DNA of 64,000 nt from Ancylobacter mangrovi (GTDB lineage Bacteria; Pseudomonadota; Alphaproteobacteria; Rhizobiales; Xanthobacteraceae): NCBI RefSeq assembly GCF_024752355.1, contig NZ_JANTHZ010000004.1, forward strand, positions 269,557-333,556, given 5' to 3'. Shown here one piece after another: positions 56,704-64,000 of this stretch. Position 1 is the stretch's first letter. Each line of letters begins with the position of its first letter. Made by a program: the position numbers and the translations under genes. Under the pieces are notes generated by a model. That model did not search any database. It was not told the DNA's origin and worked only from the letters and a program-made list of their open reading frames with translations.

Positions 56704-59205
56704 TCACCCGAGACCAACCATGCGCTCCGAGCAGGCGCGCATGGCTTCGCGCGTCCGGTTCAGCTCGGTCCGCGCCTGGCGCTCCAGCTCGGCGGCCCGG
56801 GCGCGCAGTTCCTCGGCGCGGAGCTCGCGCCACGGCGCGCACAGCACGCTGAGAGACAGGGCGCCGACATTGGCCGAACTGCTCTGGAGGGCGTGGGCCT
56901 CGTCGCGGAAGGCCAGGAGATCGCCGCGCCGTGCGGTCTCGACCAGCCGCGCGAGGATCATCTCCGCGTCCACCAGATAGTCCTCCATCAGCTCGGTCAC
57001 GAAGCGCGGACCGCCGAGGTCGCACAAGCTTTCGATCGCCCTGTCGTCGAGGCTGGGCGGACCGAACGGGTCGAGCATGGCGGGCGACAGGCGCTGCTGC
57101 GGCAGGGGTCCGCCCTCGCCGCCGGAGGCCAGCCGGTCCACCGCCGCCAGAAGGGTCGCCGGCTCGACCGGCTTGATCAGGCAGTCGTCCATGCCCGCCT
57201 GCTGCCAGCGCCCGTCACGCTGCGCGCTCGCGTCGGCGGTCAGCCCGACGATCGGCAGCCGCCGCTCGCCGGTCGCCATCATGCGGTAGAGCTTGGTGGC
57301 CTCCAGCCCGTCCATGTCGGGCATGTTGAAATCCATCAGCACCAGATCGAAATCGTCGGCCTTGTCGGTGAGCACGTCGAGCGCCTGCTCGCCGCTCTCG
57401 ACGATCAGCACCGAATGGTCGGCACCCTCGAGGATGCGCCGGAACACGCGCTGGTTGATGCGGTTGTCGTCCGCCAGCAGAAGGCGACGCGGCTCGCCGG
57501 GGCGCAGCGCGCGCGGCGGCTCCGCCGGGCTCGCCAGCGGCGCAACGAGCCGGCAGGCGGTCATCATGGCGCGCTTGAGCTCGATCACCGTGGCGCCGGT
57601 GGCAAGCAGGCCCGCGCAGCGCTGGCGGATCTCGAGGTCCGGCAGGCCGGGATCGGCGTCGGGCCGCAGCATCAGCGCCTTGGGCGGCGCGCCGTTCGAG
57701 GCCGGCGCCAGCAAGGGCAGGTTGTGGGTGTCGGGCTCGTAGAGCAGGCGGATCGCGCCATCAGCCTCGGGCGGGAACATCCGCGCCGGGCCGAGCGCGG
57801 GATTGGCGATCAGCGGCCGGATGCCGAGCGAGGACAGCGCCGCGACCACGCCGGCGAGCGGCTTCGCGTCGCGGCAGACCAGCACCACGCCGCGCCGGCG
57901 CCACGGCTCCTCGCCGTCGAACCCCTCGTCCGGCACGGTGGCGAGTGGCACCTCGATGCGGAAGGTGCTGCCCTCGCCCGGCGCGCTCTCGACCGAGATC
58001 GAGCCTCCCATCAGCTCGATCAGCCGCCGCGTGATGGACAGGCCCAGCCCCGTGCCGCCGAAGCGGTTGAGGATGCTCGAATTGGCCTGGGTGAAATCCT
58101 CGAAGATGCGCCCCTGGTCGGCCGCCGCGATGCCGATGCCGGTGTCGGTGACCTCGACCGCCAGCCGCAGCCTTCCATCCTCGCCCGGCTGCGCGTCCAT
58201 GGCGAGCGTCACGCCGCCCGCATGGGTGAACTTGACCGCATTGCCGACCAGGTTGATCAGCACCTCGTGCAGGTGCTGGCGGCTGCCGGACAGGATCAGC
58301 GGCGTGCGCGGCGTGACATGGATGTCGAAGCTGAGGCCCCGCTCGCGGACCTGGCTCTCGACCAGCCGGCGCGCGTCGAGCAGCAGGGCGAGCACGTCGA
58401 AGGGCTCGTCGGGCACCGGCATCCGGCCGGCCTCGATGCGCGAGAGGTCGAGCAGGCTGTTGATGAGGGAGCGCAGCGAGCGGGTGGCGACGTCCACCGT
58501 CTCCACCATCTCGCGCTGCTCGCTGGCCAGCGGGGTGCCGCGCAGCAGCCCGGTCATGCCGACGATGGCGGTGAGCGGGGTGCGCAGCTCGTGGCTGACG
58601 CTGGCGAGGAACAGGCTCTTCGCCTGGCTCGCCTCCTCGGCCACCCGCGTGGCGAGCGAGAGCTTGCGTATCAGCGTGCCCGAATAGGCGGGGAGGATGA
58701 CGAGGCCGATCAGCAGGCCGGCCGAGAGATGCCATTGCTGGTACCAGAACGGCGTGGTCCACACCACGACCCCGAAGCTGAGCGTGGCGATCGGAATGGC
58801 GATGGCGAGCGAGGCGAGGCCGAAGCGGAAGCCGTTGCCGAAGATCACCCACAGATAGATCGGGTAGAACAGCGAAGCGATCTCGCCGCCGAGATGGAGC
58901 TGCCAGGAGAGGAAGCAGCAGTCGAGCAGCAGCGAGAACAGGCGGCGCCCACGCGAGACACCCGGAAACAGCACGATGTGGCCGAGCACGGCGAGGGCGA
59001 GCGGGATGTAGAGCGACATCACTCGCAGCGAGTCGTCCACCACGCCCGTGCTGCGATTGACCAGCAGGACGGCGACGATGATGGAGGCGAAGATGAGCCG
59101 GTTGAAGCTCATCTCGTGCTCGCTGTCGGGGCGGTTGCGCAGTCGCCCCGCCAGCCGACGGAACGACGCGCCCAGCCGCCGACCGGCCCCTGACCAGGTC
59201 GACAT
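56704..59205 (-). CDS. rpfC: RpfC-type hybrid sensor kinase (DSF receptor)
   Basis: An 833-residue hybrid histidine kinase. Residues 22-32 (NRPDSEHEMSF) and a block of 5-6 membrane segments (~35-175, including FGNGFRFG) resemble RpfC. Then HisKA with FLASVSHELRTPL (His205), HATPase boxes NLVGNAVKFTH, DTGIGIAAADQG and GGTGLGLSI, a receiver domain LLLADDNRINQRVF with Asp in LVLMDFNMPDMDG, and an Hpt domain with His in DEAHALQSSSANVGA. ATG 59205 has AGGA upstream. It lies 13 bases after the REC-GGDEF-EAL gene, so the two are co-transcribed; it should sense DSF from RpfF. Confidence 0.88.
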   Translation of the reverse strand: MSTWSGAGRRLGASFRRLAGRLRNRPDSEHEMSFNRLIFASIIVAVLLVNRSTGVVDDSLRVMSLYIPLALAVLGHIVLFPGVSRGRRLFSLLLDCCFLSWQLHLGGEIASLFYPIYLWVIFGNGFRFGLASLAIAIPIATLSFGVVVWTTPFWYQQWHLSAGLLIGLVILPAYSGTLIRKLSLATRVAEEASQAKSLFLASVSHELRTPLTAIVGMTGLLRGTPLASEQREMVETVDVATRSLRSLINSLLDLSRIEAGRMPVPDEPFDVLALLLDARRLVESQVRERGLSFDIHVTPRTPLILSGSRQHLHEVLINLVGNAVKFTHAGGVTLAMDAQPGEDGRLRLAVEVTDTGIGIAAADQGRIFEDFTQANSSILNRFGGTGLGLSITRRLIELMGGSISVESAPGEGSTFRIEVPLATVPDEGFDGEEPWRRRGVVLVCRDAKPLAGVVAALSSLGIRPLIANPALGPARMFPPEADGAIRLLYEPDTHNLPLLAPASNGAPPKALMLRPDADPGLPDLEIRQRCAGLLATGATVIELKRAMMTACRLVAPLASPAEPPRALRPGEPRRLLLADDNRINQRVFRRILEGADHSVLIVESGEQALDVLTDKADDFDLVLMDFNMPDMDGLEATKLYRMMATGERRLPIVGLTADASAQRDGRWQQAGMDDCLIKPVEPATLLAAVDRLASGGEGGPLPQQRLSPAMLDPFGPPSLDDRAIESLCDLGGPRFVTELMEDYLVDAEMILARLVETARRGDLLAFRDEAHALQSSSANVGALSLSVLCAPWRELRAEELRARAAELERQARTELNRTREAMRACSERMVGLG

Positions 59206-59218
59206 ATCTGCTTCCTGC

Positions 59219-61357
59219 CTAAAGCGCCCCGCAGACGCCTTCGCCACCTCGCGTGGTCAACCACTCGGCGAAGGACTCGGACGGGACCGGACGGCTGAAA
59301 TAATAGCCCTGAACCTCGTCGCAGCCTTCCGCCCGCAGCATGGCGAGCTGCGCCTCCTCCTCCACCCCTTCCGCGAGCACCTGGAGGTTCAGGATGTGCC
59401 CGAGATCGATGATGGTGCGCACGATGGCGAGCGCGCGCGGATCATTGGCCAGATCCTTGACGAAGGAACGGTCGATCTTGAGGCGGTGCAGCGGGAAGTT
59501 GCGAATATAGTTCAGCGACGAGTAGCCGGTGCCGAAATCGTCGACCGACAGGCTTACCCCGATCGAGCGCAGCAGCTCCATCTGGGTGACGATCTGCTCG
59601 TCATGGCTGATCAGTATGCCCTCGGTCAGTTCCAGCTCCAGCGAGGCGGGCGGCAAGTTGCTGCTGTCCAGCACGTCGCGCACCAGCTCGCTGACCTTCT
59701 GCCGCCGGAACTGGATCGGCGAGAGATTGACCGCGATGCGCAGCACGCCGAGCCCCGTCTCCTGCCAGACCACGCCCTGGCGGCAGGCTTCCCTCAACAC
59801 CCATTCGTTGATCGGCAGGATGAGGCCGGTCTCCTCGGCGAGGCCGAGGAAGGCGTCGGGGGAGAGAATCCCGCGCCGGGGATGGCGCCAGCGCAGCAGC
59901 GCCTCCGCTCCGACCACGCCCCCGCTCCGCAGGTCGATCAGCGGCTGGTAATAGAGCACGAATTCCTGGCGCTTCAGCGCGCTGCGCAGTTCCCCTTCGA
60001 GCTCCGCCTTCTGGCTCGCCCGCGGCGCCATGTCGGCGGCGAAGAACCGCCACGTGTTCCCGCCGACCGATTTGGCGAGGTACATCGCCTGGTCGGAATT
60101 GCGCAGCAGCTCGTCCGGATCGGCACCGTCCAGCGGGGCGATGGTGACGCCGATGCTGGCGCCGATCCTCGGCAGTTGCAGGTTCTCGTCCTCGGCCGTG
60201 AGCATATCGAGGATCGCCTGCGCGAGGCGTCCGGCATCCTCGGCCCCGTCGATGTCGGGCTGAAGCACCGCGAACTCGTCGCCGCCGAGCCGGGCCACGG
60301 TGACGCCCGGACCCACGAGCTGCTCGAGCCCTTCCGCCACGCTCTGCAGCAGCCTGTCGCCCCAGTGGTGGCCGCGCGCGTCGTTGACCGCCTTAAAGCG
60401 GTCGAGATCGATGAAGTGCAGGGCGAAATTCTGGTCGCCGCGGCGCCCGCGCGCCAGCTCGCGCCGCAGATGATCGCGCAGCATCAGCCGGTTCGGCAGG
60501 CCGGTGAGCGAATCATGGCTGGCGAGATATTCGAGACGCCTTTCCGCCTGCCGCCGCTGGGTGATGTCGATCGAGCTGGTGAGGATGCTGGTGATGCGCC
60601 CTGCGCCGTCATAGAGCGGCGCCTTGCTGGTGAGGTAGATGCGGTGCTCGCCTTCCGGCGTCGTCACCTCCTCCTCGCGCGGGGCGAGGGGACGCTCGGT
60701 CTTCAGCACCAGCTGGTCGAGCCGGCGGTTGAGCTGGCCCCGCTCCTCGCCCAGCAGCACCTCGACCGGATGACCCACGAGGTCGGCGGGCACCTTGCCG
60801 ACGAAGGCGGCCTGATGGGCATTCACCAGCACGCAGCGCCCTTCCATGTCGACCGCGTTGATGAGCGCGGGAACGGTGTCGACCACCTGGGCGAGCGCCT
60901 CCCGGCTCTCGCGCAGCTGCATGTCCTTGGCGTTGAGGTTCATCTCCAGGAGATGCGCACGCCGGGTGATGAGCAGGTGCTGCTCGCGCAGCTTCAGCAG
61001 GTTGCGCGCCCGCGCCAGGAACTCGACATGGTCCACCGGGCTGAGCAGGAAGTCCGTTGCCCCCGCTTCCAGCGAGGAGACACGGAAGCTGCGGTCGTCA
61101 TAGGCGGTGACGACGATGATCGGCAGGTCCCGGTGCTGGGGCAGCGCCCGCACGGCGGCGATCAGCGCCGCGCCGTTCAACTGCGGCATCTTGTAGTCGG
61201 TGATGATGAGGTCGGCAGTATTCTCGGTCAGCCAGTGCAGTGCCTTTCGCGCGCTTTCGAAAGCGCGCACCCGAACATCCGGCTGCAACTGCCGCGACAA
61301 CTCCGAGTAGATACGCCGGTTCGTTGAGCTATCGTCGACTATTAATATTAGGGGCAT
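59219..61357 (-). CDS. Response regulator REC-PAS-GGDEF-EAL (c-di-GMP turnover)
   Basis: A 712-residue protein: receiver (3-120, Asp54 in LIITDYKMPQLNG), a PAS domain (~155-270), GGDEF (~275-440, motif intact at ~358-362), and EAL (~460-700, motif in AEALLRW, with DDFGTGYSSLNYI and KIDRSFV). No I-site RxxD is seen before GGDEF. The EAL looks catalytic. It precedes rpfC in the same operon, so it is the likely phosphorelay target where Xanthomonas has the HD-GYP protein RpfG. Both synthesis and degradation are possible; the balance is unknown. Confidence 0.9.
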   Translation of the reverse strand: MPLILIVDDSSTNRRIYSELSRQLQPDVRVRAFESARKALHWLTENTADLIITDYKMPQLNGAALIAAVRALPQHRDLPIIVVTAYDDRSFRVSSLEAGATDFLLSPVDHVEFLARARNLLKLREQHLLITRRAHLLEMNLNAKDMQLRESREALAQVVDTVPALINAVDMEGRCVLVNAHQAAFVGKVPADLVGHPVEVLLGEERGQLNRRLDQLVLKTERPLAPREEEVTTPEGEHRIYLTSKAPLYDGAGRITSILTSSIDITQRRQAERRLEYLASHDSLTGLPNRLMLRDHLRRELARGRRGDQNFALHFIDLDRFKAVNDARGHHWGDRLLQSVAEGLEQLVGPGVTVARLGGDEFAVLQPDIDGAEDAGRLAQAILDMLTAEDENLQLPRIGASIGVTIAPLDGADPDELLRNSDQAMYLAKSVGGNTWRFFAADMAPRASQKAELEGELRSALKRQEFVLYYQPLIDLRSGGVVGAEALLRWRHPRRGILSPDAFLGLAEETGLILPINEWVLREACRQGVVWQETGLGVLRIAVNLSPIQFRRQKVSELVRDVLDSSNLPPASLELELTEGILISHDEQIVTQMELLRSIGVSLSVDDFGTGYSSLNYIRNFPLHRLKIDRSFVKDLANDPRALAIVRTIIDLGHILNLQVLAEGVEEEAQLAMLRAEGCDEVQGYYFSRPVPSESFAEWLTTRGGEGVCGAL

Positions 61358-61804
61358 CACTGCTTGAGCCTTCGGACGCGAAACGAACCAGTTCCTGCTC
61401 ACAGTACGGTGAAACAGCTTGAAGCGATACGAGGCGGCGCTGAATTTCACCTTGTCGGCGACGGCGCCGGCGCCGGTCGCCGGCCGCGTTTCGCGCGCGA
61501 GGAACAAGGGAATCCGCGGCCGCAGGGGCCGCCTCCGGCCGGCTAGGTGGAAGCTGATATACCTTTTTATTCAGTAGCTTGCGAAAAACCGGCGGATGGT
61601 CCGGCCCGATTCCGTCACCCTGCCCGGCGGTATCCATTTCCTCACAGCCTCGTTCCGCCATGTGGGAAGCGCCGCCCGGATCCCTGCTGCCTCGATTCAC
61701 AGCCTCGATTGGCGCCCCAATCCCCGGCGCCCACTCCCCAGCGGCTCTGTCGTCCGGCCGACATCACCTCCACTCGCCGCGCGCCCGAGCGGCGCGACGC
61801 CGCC
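61358..61804. other. Intergenic region upstream of the response-regulator/rpfC operon
   Basis: 447 bases with no gene recognised. It should contain the promoter of the minus-strand operon. Apart from one AT-rich segment near 61560 (ATACCTTTTTATTCAG), I cannot name a box. Confidence 0.45.
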
Positions 61805-63028
61805 TCACGGTTCATCGAACGCCACCCGATTCCGGCCCTCCGCCTTGGCCCGGTAGAGCGCCCTGTCCGCGCGCTCGATCAGCGCGAGCGCGTCACGGTC
61901 GGCGCCATGGCTGGTGGTGCCGCCGATGCTCGCCGTCACCTCGACCAGAACGCTGGCGTTGGCGCCCGTGCCGGTGGCAATCGGCGTGCGGATCGTCGCC
62001 AGCAGCCGTTCGGCCAGCGTCATGGCGCTCTCCGTATCCGTCCCCGGCAGCAGGATCGCGAACTCCTCCCCGCCCATGCGCGCCATCACGTCGGAGGTCC
62101 GCAGCGCCGCAAGACCGCGCTCGGCGAGCGCACGCAGAACGTCGTCCCCCGCACTGTGGCCATAGCGGTCGTTGATCGACTTGAACCAGTCGACGTCGAG
62201 CAGCAGCAGCGAGCAGGCCGAGTCGCCAGCCGCCGCCTGGAGCAGCGCCGCCTGCGTGTCCTCGATCAGCCGGCGCCGGTTCCACAGCCCGGTCAGCGGG
62301 TCCGACACCGCGAGCTGGCGCAGCTGCTGCTCGGTCTGGCGGTGCGCGGTCACGTCCCACCACGACATGACGAAATAGTCGCCGATCCAGCGATAGCGGA
62401 ACTGCACCATGCGGGTCAGCCCGTCCCGGCACAGCACCTTCCACTCGCTGGTGGCGGTGAGGCTGCGGTCGAGCCGCGTCTCCTCGGTCTTCGCCTTCCA
62501 CTCGGCAAAGGCCGCGTCGCGCTCGGCCGGGTCGGGGAAGCCGACCGCCCACCAGTCGTCGTGTTGGATGATGTTCTGGTCTTCATAGAGGAAAAACTCG
62601 TCCGCCACCTTGTTGTAGAACAGGGCGTTGAGGTCGCGGTCATAGAGTTCGATCGGCGCGGGAAGCTGTTCGAGGATCTCGAGGAAATCGCGCCGCAGCG
62701 ACCGCGACGAAGGCTCGCCGAGCGTGAGCAGGCGGTGCTCGTCGGTCAGCGGGCTCAGCGCCGCCGCGAACCGCAGCGGCTCCCCCGACGCATCGTGGAG
62801 CATGAGCTGGACGCTGGGTTCCCGCCCCGGCGCGGCCGCGAGCGCGCGACCGAGGGCAAGGGCGTCCTCGACGCCGGCGACGTCGGCCAGCGGCAACGGC
62901 GCCTCCTCCACGCCGTCGAGCCGCCCGCCGAACAGGGCCCGCGCGGGCGGATTGGCAGCGACGACGCGGGACGAGGAAACGCCGACCACAAGGAGCGGCA
63001 CGTCGACGGCGTCAATCCATCGGAACAT
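61805..63028 (-). CDS. Diguanylate cyclase with N-terminal PAS-like domains
   Basis: A 407-residue protein. Two PAS-like regions (about 1-105 and 120-230, VPLLVVGVSSSRVVAANPPA and APIELYDRDLNALFYNKVAD) precede a GGDEF domain (~235-405). The GGEEF motif is MGGEEFAILLPG at ~319-323, and the inhibitory RxxD site is at R310-D313, five residues before it. It should make c-di-GMP from two GTP with product inhibition. No membrane segment. It is upstream of the response-regulator operon, same direction, 447 bases away, so likely a separate unit. Confidence 0.9.
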   Translation of the reverse strand: MFRWIDAVDVPLLVVGVSSSRVVAANPPARALFGGRLDGVEEAPLPLADVAGVEDALALGRALAAAPGREPSVQLMLHDASGEPLRFAAALSPLTDEHRLLTLGEPSSRSLRRDFLEILEQLPAPIELYDRDLNALFYNKVADEFFLYEDQNIIQHDDWWAVGFPDPAERDAAFAEWKAKTEETRLDRSLTATSEWKVLCRDGLTRMVQFRYRWIGDYFVMSWWDVTAHRQTEQQLRQLAVSDPLTGLWNRRRLIEDTQAALLQAAAGDSACSLLLLDVDWFKSINDRYGHSAGDDVLRALAERGLAALRTSDVMARMGGEEFAILLPGTDTESAMTLAERLLATIRTPIATGTGANASVLVEVTASIGGTTSHGADRDALALIERADRALYRAKAEGRNRVAFDEP

Positions 63029-63770
63029 GGGACCGCGTCATCGGAGCTTGTCCTGCGTCGACGTCGGGCAATGGCGGACGTGGTCCAACCCGAGCGGGTG
63101 GAAGGAGACGGTGCAAGCGAAAGCGTCCTTTGCCGGCATGGCCAAGTCAATCTCTAATGCGGGGCCAAGCGACGCGGGGAGCAGCGCGTGGATGGTGATT
63201 TGCCGGCTATGCCTTGCCGGCGGATGGCACGGTGCGGGCCCGTCTCGTCGGAAACGGCGGCCATTCGCGCGCCGGCACGACGGATGCGGTCTAATTCGAA
63301 AGTTCTCTGGCCTTGGTCGCAGCGGCGGTCGCGAACTAGCGTGGATGGCGGGACCAAATCGCGCGCTGGATGGCTGCATACCCGGAGCATCAGATCGGCG
63401 AAGATGGTGCGCCGGTCGCCTGCCGGGTTCCTGTCCGCGAAGTGGGGAAAAAGAGCCAGCGGCGGACGGGGCTGTTCGGCAGATGGGCAGTCGCCTAATA
63501 ACAGTTACCCGGAGTCGACATGACCTGGCGATCGTCAAACGCCGCTTGTCCCGGCGGCTTCGGCCCGACGCGGTGCGTGTGCCGATGGGCATCCGACGGC
63601 GAGCTCATCAGTGGCGCCCACAGAGTTCCGTCGGCAGTTTGCGGCGTTTCGGATTTGCTCGGCTCGGGACTGCCGACGGCCACGCCGTCGATGTCGTACT
63701 GGGGACCGCCCGGGGGCGTGCCGGCTACTGGCGCGACGCCCGCACCTTCCCCTTCGTTGCGCCCAGACGC
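63029..63770. other. Gene-poor region before the rRNA operon
   Basis: 742 bases with no gene I can support. A 90-codon frame at 63520-63792 has a ribosome-like CGGAG, but it runs into the rRNA terminator and shows no domain. The rest shows no coding signature and may be degenerate sequence beside the rRNA operon. Confidence 0.5.
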
Positions 63771-63771
63771 A

Positions 63772-63810
63772 CAAAACCCGCTTGTGGTTTGAGCCACGAG
63801 CGGGGTTTTG
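63772..63810 (-). terminator. Terminator of the rRNA operon
   Basis: CAAAACCCGCTTGTGG (63772-63787) pairs with CCACGAGCGGGGTTTTG (63794-63810) with one bulge. On the minus strand the stem ends in GGTTTTGTG. It lies 39 bases after the 5S gene. Confidence 0.8.
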
Positions 63811-63849
63811 GTGTTTGGTATCGTATGAGAAGCGCGCTGTTCTTTGCAG

Positions 63850-63967
63850 GCCTGGCGGCGACCTACTCTCCCAGGTCTTGAGACATAGTACCATCGGCGC
63901 TGAGGAGTTTAACGGCCGAGTTCGGGATGGGATCGGGTTCAGGCTCCTCGCAATGGCCACCAGGCCG
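63850..63967 (-). rRNA. rrf: 5S ribosomal RNA
   Basis: The minus strand reads GGCCTGGTGGCC at the 5' end and CGCCGCCAGGCC at the 3' end, forming helix I. Internal 5S landmarks GATCCCATCCCGAACTC and GGGAGAGTAGGTCGCCG are present. Length is 118. The operon comes from the right edge on the minus strand, so 23S and 16S lie beyond 64000. No tRNA-Met gene lies between the 5S and the terminator. Confidence 0.97.
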
Positions 63968-64000
63968 GCGAAGGACAGCGAAGCGAAGCAAGGATCGGAG

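Noticed and set aside
63520..63792. 90-codon plus-strand frame with a possible ribosome site
   Set aside because: It overlaps the rRNA terminator, has no recognisable domain and lies in a non-coding-looking region.

Overview
The window is high-GC DNA from an alphaproteobacterium, most likely order Hyphomicrobiales and a facultative autotroph of the Xanthobacteraceae type (Ancylobacter, Starkeya or Xanthobacter-like; the genus is a guess). The case rests on a red-type form I RuBisCO operon with cbbX, the divergent fabA/irr pair, and the glnII/gstI (DUF2735) pair, all typical of that order. I see no prophage, insertion sequence or CRISPR array. All coordinates, starts and motifs were read by eye from the sequence, and no database search was run.

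Left part (1-22 kb): a YhaN/YhaO-type DNA repair pair runs off the left edge. It is followed by a cupredoxin-like secreted protein with a small secreted partner, a DUF2934 protein and a membrane-anchored Pro/Ala-rich protein. The Calvin-cycle operon cbbF-P-T-A-L-S-X-E (14438 down to 5382, minus strand) is driven from a region shared with divergent cbbR. The region contains two inverted repeats fitting the LysR T-N11-A rule. A 14-bp stem-loop separates cbbS from cbbX, and a repeat-like element separates cbbA from cbbL. Downstream of cbbR are an exported HAD phosphatase and a four-gene cobalt-type nitrile hydratase cluster whose beta subunit is split in two. Next come a divergent serine hydroxymethyltransferase, a DUF2778 L,D-transpeptidase-like protein and an aldo/keto reductase.

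Middle (22-45 kb): a small heat-shock protein and a Lon protease, a cardiolipin synthase-type phospholipase D, and glnII with the divergent inhibitor peptide gene gstI and a sigma-54-like promoter. These are followed by glutaminase, a large Cache-GAF-HD-GYP c-di-GMP phosphodiesterase, and an AraC regulator with an alpha/beta hydrolase. A LysR regulator then faces a six-gene operon: phosphonoacetate hydrolase, a second alkaline-phosphatase-superfamily hydrolase, and a complete peptide-type ABC importer. This looks like uptake and cleavage of a phosphonate.

Right part (45-64 kb): the fabA-fabB-fabI operon with divergent irr, envelope and SH3 proteins, a D-2-hydroxyacid dehydrogenase, a TM2 protein, MoeB, and tRNA-Arg(CCG). 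Next is a signalling block: an RpfF-type DSF synthase (both catalytic glutamates present), a convergent RpfC-type hybrid kinase with 5-6 membrane segments and an Hpt domain, its operon partner REC-PAS-GGDEF-EAL, and a separate PAS-GGDEF cyclase. It suggests fatty-acid quorum signalling wired directly to c-di-GMP, with a GGDEF-EAL output protein where Xanthomonas uses the HD-GYP protein RpfG. The window ends in the 5S rRNA gene and terminator of an rRNA operon entering from the right on the minus strand.
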